Source of the DNA: Coniella vitis
Lineage: Eukaryota > Ascomycota > Sordariomycetes > Diaporthales > Schizoparmaceae
Length of the DNA stretch: 64,000 bases
Assembly (NCBI GenBank): GCA_011317545.1
Contig: WUJK01000006.1
Coordinates: forward strand, 1,488,001-1,552,000
Direction of reading: 5' to 3'
Part shown: one piece after another, positions 1 to 12,409 of the stretch
Layout of the letters: each line of letters opens with the position of its first letter
Position numbering within the stretch: position 1 is the stretch's first letter
The notes under the pieces: generated by a model
Databases searched by the model: none
What the model was told of the DNA's origin: nothing
The model's input: the letters and a program-made list of their open reading frames with translations, nothing else
Position numbers and translations under genes: made by a program

Positions 1-553
1 GCCCAGCTGCTATCAAAATGATGCTGTGTGCCTTCGAGACTGCCCCGAACGTTTATGTCAATATAATAAGCCATCACCCGGCATAATTTATGGCCTGCTC
101 GCAGATCTCATGTAGGTTGTGCTCCGGAACAGTGGGCAACCTTCTCGTACACGGAGTGGTGTGGCATGGTGGTATGCTTCACATGTTTGTCATCGTACCT
201 CTTGAATACGTTTCACCGGCCACCGTCTCACACCGATTGCCATGCTTCTGGCTACCCAGGCATCCATTTCCTGATTACTTTGCCCTAACACCCGAGGCTG
301 TGTGCTGAGAGGTACGGTGCCCGGTTCACACCGGTGGGCATGCATGTGGTAGTCTTCAAGCTTCACAGCAATATAAAGAAAACGTTTCCGAGTCGCGTGG
401 TGGTATTGATCAGTGTGCTCTAACTCTGCCGACTAAGCATCTATGTATCATGAACATATGCGAAAATCGCTCTGTCTTTCTGGAATATTATCCACAAAAG
501 GTCAAGATCACATTGCTTGTCTGGCATCGAGCAACCTCCCAGTTCCCATGCTC
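1..553. other. gene-free left edge
   Basis: I see no coding exon, RNA gene or repeat on either strand. The part next to 554 is presumably the 3' UTR and terminator of the FKBP12 gene, which is transcribed leftwards. Confidence 0.5.
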
Positions 554-1507
554 CTAGTTGACATTCTTCAAGTAAACGTCGCTGCAGTCAAAGCATATCA
601 GAAGTTGTCCAAGCAACAGAGAAATGATGTCAAGACTCACAAGATCAGGTCAGAGTTGGGAGGAATGTGTCCAGGGAAGCCACTGGTGGGATATTGTCAG
701 CATAACCAGGTTCTCAAGTAATCAGATCAGCCATCTAAGCGGGACCAGAGAAGAAGAGCCTTACCGGGCACCGTAGCCGTAGTCGCTGGAGATGTCCAGA
801 GTGGCCTTCTCACCAACCTTCATTTGGGTGACACCCTCGTCCCAGCCTGCAACATCATGTCAGCAAGCCATTCTTAAAAGGCAGTGTAACCGATGCTTGT
901 TTGAGCTTTGATGTGGTCTTACCCTTGATGACCTGGCCAACGCCAATCTTAGTGACAAAGTCACCGCGGCCAACGGAGCTGTCAAATCTGAACAAAGAGA
1001 GAGAAGTGTTAGAGCCATTGCCTTTTGCACACAGATTGTAGCCTCCAGAAGCAGAGAGAGGGAGACAACATACTGCTTGCCCTTGTTGCCAGGCTTGGAG
1101 GTGTCCTTGAGGAAGCCAGTGTACTCGATGGTGACGGTCTGGCCGTTTTGGGGCTGGGCGCCCGAGCCCTCCTGGTGCGTAGTCTTGGTCACACCCATTT
1201 TGCCTAAATTGTTAGAGCAGCGTGGTGTAAGCCTTGTGCATGCCGAAATGGGAACTGCGCTGGAAAGTGGCATGTGCAACTGACCTGGTTTGGTAGCGTA
1301 GGTTCTAAAAGTGTGGTGGGAAATGCTGTGAGAGGTGGTGGTGGTGGAAGGAAGAAGAGTGCGTCGAGGGGTAGCTGCGAAAGGCGGGGCAGTGGTGAGC
1401 TGTGATGCTGTTTTATACCTGGCCAGCTGCACCAGTGCCAGGCCGGGGCGAAGTGGCAGTGGGTCGAGTGGAGGGAACTTGGAAGAGAGCTTTCGCAAGC
1501 CAGACAT
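554..1507 (-). CDS. fpr1: FKBP12-type peptidyl-prolyl cis-trans isomerase (dual-start gene)
   Basis: FK506/rapamycin-binding prolyl isomerase. Core exons are 1198-1074, 987-923, 846-765, 682-641 and 581-554, giving 113 aa, the usual FKBP12 length. Conserved pocket residues are visible: the Tyr of YTGFL, FDSS, the Phe of GDFV, the Trp of GWDEGV, the Tyr of SDYGYG and the Phe of LIFDVYL. All introns have GT/AG ends and junction phases agree. The same frame is open upstream to an ATG at 1507. An 81-nt intron (1284-1204, donor GTCAGT, acceptor TTTAG) joins that exon in frame just before the core ATG, giving 189 aa. The extension has many Arg/Lys/Ser/Thr, only one acidic residue, and ends RTYAT, a typical mitochondrial processing site. 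I infer cytosolic (ATG 1198) and mitochondrial (ATG 1507) forms. The core identity is near certain; use of the upstream ATG is inferred. Confidence 0.95.
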
Positions 1508-2148
1508 GGTGTGCTGTGAAGGTGCAAGTACAGCAGGTATGAGCAGGTATAAGGTACAGTCAAGGAGGCACAGGAAGGAGGACAGTCCAAGGCAGGTGCT
1601 ACAGCAGGAAAAGTACTAAAAGTAGCTGCCCGGCCACAGGTAAGTTGGTAAGGTACTTTGTAGCCAGAGCATTGGCAGGCTGCTCCTTGGGTGAGAAAAA
1701 TGGAAAAAGGCAGCACCTTCTGATATCATCCTGTTGCTAATGCAACCGGCATAACTTTGGGTGATGGGGGGCGCTCCAGGGGTCGGCTTTGCTGGGCAAG
1801 CTTTGACAGTGCAGGGTTGAGCCTCGATATGTAGTGGGTACAGACCACCGCACCTGAGCAACAGCCCTTGTGCGCAATTCTGAGGTGGGAGTGTGCTAGC
1901 ACAGAAGTACCCAGTACTTGGCTTTTTTGGTTTTGCCTGCCTGAAGGAGGGGTCCGTCTTGGAATGAAAGAAATGGAAGGCGGGCTGCCCTGGCATGAGC
2001 TGCTGTGCTGATCCTCCCACGCAGATCGGCCCGGCACTCTGTCTAGATTTCCTGTCTGAGCTTGCTGGCTTCGGTGCAATGTTCTAGACAATCTGTGTGT
2101 CTTTGCAGGCAGGTAGAGACCATAACATAGGTGGCTATTGACACACCG

Positions 2149-2185
2149 CTCTCTCTCTTTCTCTCTCTGTTGTGTGTGTGTGTGT
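2149..2185. repeat. CT then GT microsatellite
   Basis: A run of CT dinucleotides followed directly by a run of TG dinucleotides, in non-coding DNA. Confidence 0.9.
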
Positions 2186-5100
2186 ATATGTAGAGGAGGA
2201 CTCTGGGCGAATGCAGCTGCGAGGACATCCAGCAAAGTATCCCTTGGAGATCGTGGGAGAGCGTGCTTTTGGTGGCGTTTTCGCAAGCCCTCCCAAGGTG
2301 GTCGTTCTGGATGGACGAAGCCAAAAGGTCTTGCCACTGCAACCGCATGTCCCTGGAATCTCCAGATCTGGTACCCATCAGAAATATGTACACTAGTCAC
2401 ACAGTTTCAGAGCAGCTGAAACCCCGATAGGCACCTTGTCCCCGAGGCAGCCGTCCGTCCCACGAGGCTGCGCAGGCGGAATGCGTGGGGTCCAAGAACC
2501 GTGTGGTGTGGTTCGTTCCTGACAGGGACACGCGGCGGCCATACCATAGTGGCAGCCCACCTGGTTCTCGGCGTCTCTAACGGGTATACTTACTACATAG
2601 TACGATGGTAGGCTGTGCGGTGCCATGGCGGTCATTCTACTCTCCTTGGAAGCGTCCTCACTTGGCTATTATGCCAGTTCGCGCGCTTTCTCTCCCAAGC
2701 GATTCCACTTGAGGCTTGGTATCATTTTGTTCGCAAGTCAGGGCGTAAGCGAGGGAGCACTGCAATGTCGACCTCCTTGGCAGCAATGCCTCTCTTTTTT
2801 TTGGTGGTCGGCTGCAGTGTCACCTCGCCTGGAGCAGATGCGGGTTCTGTGCTGATGATACGGCAGACGAAGCAACCTCGCCATGTTCCTGGCCATCGAG
2901 GTTTCCAAACCATATACTACGTAGATGCAGCCGTCTCTTTTGGGCTGCCAGCATCCAGAGGCCCCACGCCTGACCAGCTTCTCGCTCCAACTACAGCAAA
3001 AGCAAAGAATCCGTCCCAAGACAAGATCGATTCGGAAAACCAGAACTTGAATTTGCAGCAAATTGCCGAGGCAACCGCTGAAGCCAGTTCCAAGTCATGG
3101 ATGAGTTTGGTGCCAAGCCTGCCGTGGAGCGGTCTCCCGGATTTTCAGACATGTCAAGCTCTCGTCCAAAGCAAGAATGTCGATCCCGTGCCACTAAAAA
3201 TGATCTCAGGGCGCCTTTGTGCATGAATTCACCGAGGTGAAGGTGAGGCAAGCTTATCGACAGGCCAAGCGTTCTCTGCTCTACAAACAGATGAACTGCC
3301 ATATAGAAGAAGAAAGGTGATGTCTAACGCTAAACAAAGCAAGCAGAGAACGAACAGTCTGGAACAAACCCTCTGCCTTGCTGTCTTGTGAGTCGTAGGA
3401 GTGTACACCGAACCAGTCTCTCGCGGTGCCCATCCAGTACCTGGTCAGCCAATCTCGCGATATTGACTGACTTCACGGCCAGGTGCATACGCCCCTTCTT
3501 GGCTCGGCTGACCTTCCAGGCCGATGTATCTGGCGTGGGGACTGAGACTCTGCGCATGGACTATACGTAGGTCTCGGTGATGGCCTCATGACCCCCTCCA
3601 TACCATTGTGTTTAGGTTTCTCGAGATTCTGCTGAACTTGGATCTCATTATACACAGGATAACATGGCTTTATTCAGGAGATTGAATCACTGCTTAGCAT
3701 AAGTTACCGGACAGGGCCCTCAGGAATAAGTAGCTGAGGTACAGAGACATCAACAATCATTCTGTGCACAAGATGGTTCACTAATAACAGCTACCTTGCT
3801 GGAGTTATAAAATATATCCAGATATATCCATTTCTGAATGGTTATCTCTACTTGAGACTTGGTCATAAACACGCCGAGACACGATCACCGACTAGGCCGG
3901 CGAGATCGGTTGACGTGAGTGCTGGCTCCTCTTGAAGAAAATGTACTTGGAGACTGACACGACTTGGGGAGAACTCATACGTCTAGCCTTTGCCGCATTC
4001 TGAGGTTGCGGTACAGACGGTCGCCAGAAAGTCTGCCACGTTCCACACCGGGCTTCTCAATATATATCGATACATTGCTCCTCGTGGACTATAAAATTGC
4101 GCCTGGAAGTATTCTTCCTCTAGGTCGAGTCCGATCTCCCTTGTTAAGAAAAGAAGGCAATTCAAAGTGATCTCAAGGAAAAGGTTGCCTTGTTCATCCG
4201 ACTGTACAAATACATGTCAAAAGATTAATGTTGCACAGCAAAAGACCCCATACTGCTTCACAGATATATAAATGCATGAATTCAGGTGCCAGAATACAGA
4301 CATGCTGCTTTCAAAACCTGGAGATTGAACCACTGAGTATGTTCTTGATATTCTCATAACCAAGTCTTTTGTCCGTCTATGAAACAGGTGTAGGTTGATA
4401 TTGTCATGTACTGGCAATTTTATACTGGTTTTAAATCACATCATTATACCGCCTCGAACCTGAACTGTGTGGGCTCAAATGATACAGGTAAGTCAACGGG
4501 TATGCTTCGTCCAATGTAAGAAACAAGTCATCACCTTTAGCTAGGCTAGCTTGTGCCTCATTATTATGTTTGATGGCAGTTACTTCTTGCCAGACGGTCT
4601 ATAAGTCTTGTTTGGTTCATACGTGGAGAGTGTCGTCGTTAGCATATCTCCGGAGTAGTCACAGAGCAGTGGCGATGCACGAACTCCAGACTTACAACGG
4701 GGTAAGCAAGCACTGTAAGTGGTATGCGAACCCAAAGGACCTTTTGGCGAACACTCTTGAGGCACTGTGATTTACAACGCAGCAGAACGAGTCCTCGAAA
4801 GTGGCTGTGAGTTCTTCCAGCTGCGAATCCACTCTGGTGGTCCCTTGTTGTGTAATATCTTTTGGTTTGATGGATATCAAATGCAATGTAGCTCCCAATA
4901 TCAATGTATACATGCTGGGAAGAGGGCGGTCCGTATACGAGCTAAGAAACCTAGGTGGTAGCTGCTTGTTCAGCATGTGATCTTGTCAAGGACGGGGTAC
5001 TCGAGTATCAGAAGGGAAAGTGCGCATAGATACATGCGATATAAGCACCAAGTCAGCAGGCCAATCCGGAATAAATATAGAACATTACTCTTCCACAGTT

Positions 5101-8100
5101 AACCCAACCTTATAACAGGCAGATACAGTGTTCATACGTGATTTAGAAAGTGGATCAAGCACACGTGAGGAGAACAAAGCCCTTGAGTATTCATGACAAT
5201 TCTGAAGAGAACACGTCGTTCAGAACCATCTCCTTGACTGGTCATCCAACCTGTCAGGCTGCTCAAGAGACAATAGCGTTCTTTCCTATCGCGATATGTC
5301 CGCCGAACCATCCGCCAACCCTCGCCCGCCCGCCCGGATGAACTGACTGCAATGCTTCAGGCGAGACACGTAGCTGACGGGGCCCGAGAAGAGCCCGAGC
5401 CTACATCTGATATAGCTCATGGTTGAACGCGCAAAGTATTATCGTGCCAAACGACTTACAACAACATGCCAATCTCGGAATGTAAGATGCCTGTAGAGTA
5501 AAGTAATCCAACAGCAAGGCACAGAAAGGAGTCGAGGAGGTCAACGTGGGCGACCACTGGGTCGACATGTGACTGGCTTCGCTCAAGACTGTTTCTTGTC
5601 TTTTTCCAAATGGTCAACAAACCGAGCATGTTGTGATGGTTGAAGTTGAATTGCTATGGCGATATGCGAGTGAGATGTCGCATCAGAGACCTAGACGGCG
5701 GGAACAAAGCGATTGAGTGTACAAGTAGAGCTTAGAAGACTCGGCACCGATCACTGATCAGTGATATCACAAGCCAGGATGAGATTCACAACAGCAGCCC
5801 ATACAAACCGAAGCCACTCGCTACACTCCAAATAGCAGAGCACGCTCGCCAGAACTTGTATTGCATTGCCGCGTAGCCGTCTGTACATAGATGCGCAATA
5901 CGAGGGACTGAAATAGCCCGGTTGGAAAATCTTCCTGCTCTCTGTATGAGTATGTGCTGTTTTTTGTATGAGAAGGAGAGGGGGTTTGTATCCCTGCATG
6001 GATGAATGTACGTCGTCGTCGTCTGCAGAAGCCAGACTGTGGCAATGGGCAAGCGAGCAAGCACTGAGGATACCCAATGAAGCAGCTCCCAACTACAAGT
6101 TGACCTAATACATGCGCCCATCTGCAGCATTGACGTCGTTATTGGCGTTAAGAGTGGCCTCTCTCCTCTTCTCAAATAGTCTAAGCCAAAAGCTATCTGC
6201 CCTGAAGAAAGGAGGCCCCCCTGCAGAGTTCAAGTTGCGTCGACATGAACGAGGCTACTCCCAAGCAGTCGACGTCAAGCAAACAAATATGTAGCCCCCA
6301 ATGGGGAAATGGATATGGAAGGGGGGGGGGCACCTCGGAATTGGGGGCCACAAAGTGGGAACGAGGATTAACTAGCCAACGTCTCAGGTGAAGGGAGCAG
6401 AAACTGCCAGCCCTCTCTTTGTTGGTGTTTTCTCTTCTTTCGTCTCTCTTGGGAATACGAATGCACACACACACGCACACACACGCACGCGCTTGTATAG
6501 GCACAAATATAGAGTCGGCTACGCTAACGAAACCCCAGTGGCGTCTCACGTGTTGGGCATGCGCTGCAAGCCACCAGCCTCGTATAAACAAAGGGACAGA
6601 AAGAGAACGAGAGCGATAGCATGAGAATGCATCTGTGGAGGCTTGTGGATGTGGCCACCAGATATGGTAGCGCGCCATCGCCTGTGGGTGGTCTGAGCAC
6701 AGGAAGCAGTGCCGAACAAACGACGCCAGAGACTGGGGCTCATTGCCCCCTTCTTTTTTCCTTCATTATGGAAAAGAAAAGAAGAAGAAAAGACATATTT
6801 GACTTTACATAGTACATAGACAGAGTAAGAGGGAAGAAAGATAAGAGACATTCGAGGCACAACAATACAACAAATCAACGATTAAAAATGAAGGGAAAAG
6901 AGAAAGAAAAAGGGGGGGGGGTGGGAAAATAACTTAGGGCCTTGCCGTCGCTGGCGAACAACCTGAAACTCGTCTGCGGATTTGCCATGGCCTCAACTCT
7001 CCCTGCAGGCAGCCCTTTGACTGTCAGGCTCCTGCGTACCTACGGTACCCGACCGCATGGAATCGGGAGACTATGCTTTGCTCGTGGAGTCTGTGTCCTT
7101 CCAGCAGACTGTTGTCCAACAGAAGTTCGTGTGCCTTGTTAGTCGCGCAAAACACGACACGAAATGAGCCAGAGGCAGGCGGAAGTGAGCCAGCCGCAGG
7201 GGACGATGAATGACTGATATTGCCCCTCGTCTTTGACGAGTCCATTGACCATATGCGCTAGATACCAGCGACAAGCCGCTTGGACAATGAGAAGAAGCCA
7301 AAAGAGAGTGGCCTTCAAAAGTTGGGGACCGACTAGGCTAAAAATACCGAAAGAGGCCAAAATAGCTTGATCGTGCCTTTTTTTAAGCTGTGTATCAAGA
7401 TTACCTCAATCTCCGGCCAGAGTCCTAGCTGCGCGCCGGCGGTCTTGGTGTTCCCAAGGGCCTGAGAGTAGAGGCTCGAGATTCCTAGTGTGGCTACTGA
7501 CCAGTAACGGATTGTTTGTTGCAACCATGTCCACTAGTCGAGGCGTTGTTGATTGGATCCAGAGGAGTGACAATGCCTTTGTGTGTACAGAGCATGTGGC
7601 AGGCACAGAGGCGGTCAAACGCCCGTGTCATCTTTCATTTCCACCAGTGCTCTGCTTGTTGGAATTTGCTCCGTCGGCCACCCTGCTGTTGGCAGTCGTT
7701 GGTTGCTCATCTCGGTAACTTATCTCGAGGCTAGTCTGAAGTTAAGGTTGTTGATTCTTGCTACCATCAGTTTTCGCCCAAAGACCTACATAGTACTGAC
7801 TAGTACATAGTACATGGTAGCATTTGACGAGCCATTGACGCCTCGCCCGTCCGTTTTGCTTTGGGCCCACAACGGCTCCATTTCCTCGCAACATCCACGT
7901 GAGGTTGTGTTTCTTTCAAAACCCCGTCCAGCCCGAGCGTCCAAACATTCTTGTTTCACTATCGCTTTGGAAAAGCAAAAAAGAGTCCAACGGGGTTTAT
8001 GACGTGGATGTCCGCCTTTATGTTGACACAGGCAGTCGGGAATCATTGGTTGACGAGGGTATAATCGATATTTCTTTTTGTAAATGTTGACGAGTCGGAA

Positions 8101-9587
8101 AACCAACAAATCAAGAACAACAGACCCAAATAGGTAAACCTGGGTAGCCAAGAAATCCCAAGTGTAAGATGCATGATGCCTCATTTGATGTGGAAATTGG
8201 GGACCAGGCAAAAGACAGATTCCAGATCCTCTCTCAAAGGGATCGACCAGTGCCGACTGACTGGTGAGATGCTGCTCACCCTTCTCTTCAAGACAGAGCA
8301 ACAAGCAAAAAGTATGGTGGACTGGCCGGCCCAGCCTCTCCTCGTGCGCAATAAAAGTTGCTGAGTATTGGCTTGCTGTTGGGCCTGGTTGACGCTATGC
8401 CCAGCTGGGTACGTAGTACATAGTATTGCAGCAGAATGCGTGGCGGCCGCTTCCTCTTTGCGGACCAACGGGCCCTTGCTCTCCGTTGCTCGGGCTATCG
8501 GCGCCAGGTGGTTGATGCAGATCGCCATATCTCATCTTCGACACCATGTCCGCCTACATACGGCTCGGTTGCTGTACAAACTTGACAGAGCAATAGTTGG
8601 GCATCTGCATGCTTGTGCCGTCCTTTGCAGGCTCGCAAGATACCAAGTAGAATCCGGTCAGTCGTGAATACCTAGGTACGATGTATCTTAGTTCTTGATT
8701 TTAGGTTTCCGTCAGAATTAGCAGACCAGACCCGGCCCAGGCCAGGCCGTGCTATGGACTCTGCCAAGCTTCCCTTGGTGAAGGTTGAATGAGTAATGAG
8801 CCTCCCAGAGGACGCGTGAGAGTGCCAGTAGATGCTATTCGACTCGCGGGTGCCGGTGTCGTGTCAGCGTCGTCTTTTCCCGAAGTGGGCGGAAGGATGT
8901 TGGGATGCGTTCTTCAGCTTACCTACGGGCGCAAGCCATGGTGGAGCTCTGATCACCTGCCGTTGGTCGTTAGTAAAGGCCCGCCATCAACTATGGGCAC
9001 CCCTAACTTTGGGTCATACTAAAAAGACGCACCGCAAGTTGGCGACCACGCCGCTCTTACTCTGCTGCTTCTTTTAGCGAGGAAGGATTGCTGTGCAGGA
9101 ACATCATCCCTGCCTCTTCGTGGGCCCCATGCAGGCAGATCCCCGCCCCGCTCAGGTGGGCCGTTAGCTGGGTGCTCCCTGCTTGCACGCTTGCGGTACC
9201 TGAGCAGCGGTCTCCGTCGCTGCTGTCAACCAGGTACCAGCCCGCCCAGCTTGCCAGCCTGCCAGCCCGCCCCCCGAAGCCTGCAGAGTCCAGCCCGCCG
9301 AGGCAGCGTCCCAGCCAAGCCACGCACGGCGGCAATAATTCATTTCGAGCCCCTGCTACAAAAAGGTGGAGTCCGACCGGGATAAGGCCACGCAGCTGAC
9401 CACTCGGAGGCCTGTCTGGCTCGCGTGTCCCTGAATAAGGGCAACAAGACCCCCAGTGCTGCTTTTCGATGCTCTTGGGGCGGGGAGACTGCGGGCTCCT
9501 GGTCCCGGTCCTTTCAATATTCTCTTCTGCTTGCTTGGGCCCCGCCCCGCTTAGCCCATCCAAGCACACCCATCGACGGCGCACACT

Positions 9588-9610
9588 GACAGACAGACAG
9601 ACAGACAGAC
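9588..9610. repeat. GACA tetranucleotide microsatellite
   Basis: About six tandem GACA units in non-coding DNA. The same unit recurs near 28884. Confidence 0.9.
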
Positions 9611-12046
9611 TAGCAACTCGACCGCACCATCATCCTTGCCTGGGGTGGAAGGCCGATGGAGCCTGTCCTTCATTTGAACCCTCCCCCCTCACTCTCTCTT
9701 GATCTGTACCTTGACTACCTGCCCGTTGTCAAAGTCCCTTCTGGCGAAACAGGTCAACCCGAACGTTATTCTCGAGGATAAACAGTGTACACCGCGCCGT
9801 AAGAAGGACAAGGCAACCTGTCGATGGCAGAGAGAGAAGGTGACGGGGCATCTTGGGATGCTACTAGCTGTCAACAGGTACGGCCGTCCTGGCTGGAAGC
9901 AAAGGTCTCTGGAAGAATAGCGGTGTCAAAGCATAGTTGGCCAAGGTCCAGCCGATAGAAGGTCAAAGCGGGCGTAGGCCTTCTACGGTGCACCAAAGCA
10001 CACGAGTATTGTGCAATACGAAATCCTCTTTTTGGTGTGCGCCATGGGCTGACAGAATCACGAATATCCACAACCAACAGAGAAAGGTGCCTCTGGCACA
10101 ATGCAGCCCAGCAATAGACTGCATCGTCTGCAGAAAGGCAGAGTGCTCGAGTCGCAAGACGCAAAGGCTGACAGTGGTCGAGGAGAACAGAAACAGCCTT
10201 TTTTTCCTGTTGTCCCACATTCTCTACTTTCATTGTCCCCCGGCCCCCCATTGTTCAAAGACAGGGACGGCAGAGGCCGCGACAATAGGCGGCGGGATGG
10301 ACGCTCGTGCTTGCTGCTAGTCGTGGCACTATGAACGACGCTTCTCACATTACCCACCCTCTTTCAGCCTGGCTACCAAATATAGAGCCGCATCGCCGTC
10401 TTCCTTGGGGGGGGGGGCGCAACTGATGACGGCTTGCTGTTGAGCACTCCATGACACTGGGTGATTACGTTGCCATCCTCCACAGAGTAGCAGGCTGCAC
10501 TGCCGCCTTTTATTCTCATTTCTTTTGGCGTGTGTGTTTCTGGAGTGATCAGCATTACTGCTGCAGCATTTTCCATGTTCCCATTGCGCTCCTCTAGTCT
10601 TGCATTGCCTGCTGCCCTGCGATGCAACTCCGCTTGCTTCTGGTCGGCCCCAGTGTCGCCCACCGTACTTACAGTACCAGAGTACTCAATGGAGCCAGGG
10701 CAGCGCAGCACAGAAAGCTGCAGAGGAGCCCTGTACTCCATCGATTATGTGACAGTACTTCAGTACATGCGGTGGATGGAGGTGGTGCATCCTCACGGCA
10801 CCGCCCCCCACCGACCCCGAGCGTTAGCAGGCTCTACAGGCAGCATGCACCTAAATCCAGGCACCGTGGCAGGTACCCCGGCATAAAGAGGGGCTCCCCT
10901 GCTTCATGCAGTCAGAGACAAGGGTCCTGGCTACTGAGCTGGGATCAGCGCCCCCATGTCACTATTCTCATGGCACTCACGCTTTTCTGGGCCCTGCCCT
11001 GCGGTGTTCCCTGGACTGGTCTGCCCTGTGTTTCTCCTTCCGTTTTTGCCCTGGTCCTTGCCCTGGTTCGCTCTTCGTCTTGCCCTTGCCCCTCGAGTTC
11101 TCGTCCTTTCTTTGCCAGGTGGGAAAAATGCTGCCATAAGGAAGGAGGAGCTGGGAGCCTCTCCACCCCGTCCCAACTGCGGTGCTCTTTGCTCTTTTGC
11201 TGCTTGCTGGTGGCTGTGTGCGGTTGCTTCTCCTTCTAATCCCTACACCCTGCTCACCTGGTCGTCCTTCCTTTCTTCTTTTTTCTCTTTCTTTGTTCTT
11301 GCACCCTGCTCTGCAAATCCTCGCCCTTTGCTTGCCTTTGCCCTCCGCCGCTGCTGCTACCTCCTCTACAATCCCTTAGACGTCGTGCTGTCCTGCGTGC
11401 AACGAGCGATTCAATTCACGGGCAACACGAGCATAAGACGAAACGACGGATCGCTACACTACCTTTTGTGGTGACGTCGTGCGCCTCTTTGACCGGACGT
11501 GGGCTCAACAAGCCTGTCCTCTTAACGACGGTTTGTCAGGCTAGTCAAAAAAAAGAGACCCATCTTGATCCCGAGCGTGGATCTCCACCACGCCCAACTC
11601 TGCATACGCAGCCCCGGTCTTGCTAGCCCGCCCCAAAGGCCCGCGCCAATTTCCCTACCAGGGCCCCCCCCCTTTTTCCGAAACCTGCCACCCGGCCCTC
11701 TGCCCAATGTAATGTCGGGTCGCCTGGCTGCTTGATTTCAATCACTTCTACCGCCCAAACCCTCACTCTCTCTCATCGTCCTTCTGAATCGCCTCGCCTC
11801 GCTCGCCGACGCTGCGTTTGTGCACATCCGCCACCCCTCTTTGTGACGAATCTATCGTCAAGTCGCTCTTTTTTCGGCCAACGCACAAACTCGAAGCGGT
11901 TGCTTTTTTCTTCTTCTCCCTTTACTGAGTTGCCAGCCTTTCAAACGGCCTGGTTAATACGCTCTGTCAGTCCCCTCCAAGTCACTATTATCGCCGTCTT
12001 CTGGAGTCTCAAACCTCGCTCGGCACATTTCGCCTTCATTTCGACA

Positions 12047-12094
12047 ATGCGTGCTGCGCAGCATTCACTTGGATGCAGGAATCTCCTTTACTGA
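12047..12094 (+). promoter_or_regulatory. upstream ORF in the MSB2 leader (15 codons)
   Basis: ATG at 12047 in the context ACAATG, stop at 12092-12094, inside the pyrimidine-rich region that looks like the MSB2 5' UTR. It would reduce MSB2 translation if it lies in the mature mRNA. A leader intron (for example GTCAGT near 11966 to CTTGTAG near 12171) could remove it. Confidence 0.35.
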
Positions 12095-12384
12095 CTGTTC
12101 TCTTGTACAGAGCTCCACACTCTTTGGGATATTTTGCACTACATTCATTACCGTCTTGTTTCTAACTTGTAGGTTCTATCATCACAATCACAGCCTGGCT
12201 CTTTCTTTGTTGGGATCACACGGGTTTCTTCTCCTTCCCGCTGTGGGCGCTGACACCTGTCACCAAGATCTTCCCAAAGACACGTTGTCGGTATCTTTGG
12301 AACTATATAATCCAGCAGACAGACCGATCTCGACGAAACAAACGAAAACGAAGAAAAAAAAAAAAAAAAAAAGTTCTGGCACGG

Positions 12385-12399
12385 ATGCATTGGTCATAA
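12385..12399 (+). promoter_or_regulatory. minimal upstream ORF just before MSB2 start
   Basis: ATG CAT TGG TCA TAA: four sense codons and a stop ending 10 nt before the MSB2 ATG at 12410. It lies just after a poly(A) tract (about 12353-12372). If transcribed it would be translated just upstream of the main ATG, with little room for reinitiation. Confidence 0.4.
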
Positions 12400-12409
12400 G
12401 ATTTGGAGG

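Larger units (their letters stand above)
1508..12046. other. 10.5-kb stretch without a supportable gene
   Basis: Open frames here are short, overlap on both strands, match no family I recognise, and several start only at non-ATG codons. The stretch holds simple repeats (CT/GT near 2149-2185, CA near 6464-6490, GACA near 9588-9610, G runs near 6320, 6912 and 10407) and several copies of the GTAC-ATA-GTAC motif (near 2591, 6806, 7787 and 8409). From about 11.7 kb the + strand becomes pyrimidine-rich, as expected for the MSB2 promoter and leader. A non-coding RNA or a decayed element cannot be excluded by eye. Confidence 0.5.

Noticed and set aside
2615..3226. 203-codon + strand open frame in the gene desert
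   Set aside because: Opens only with GTG, matches no family, and overlaps several other open frames.
3600..6100. Possible RIP-degraded transposon in the somewhat AT-richer part of the desert
   Set aside because: No terminal repeats, no transposase or polymerase fragments and no strong AT skew could be seen by eye.
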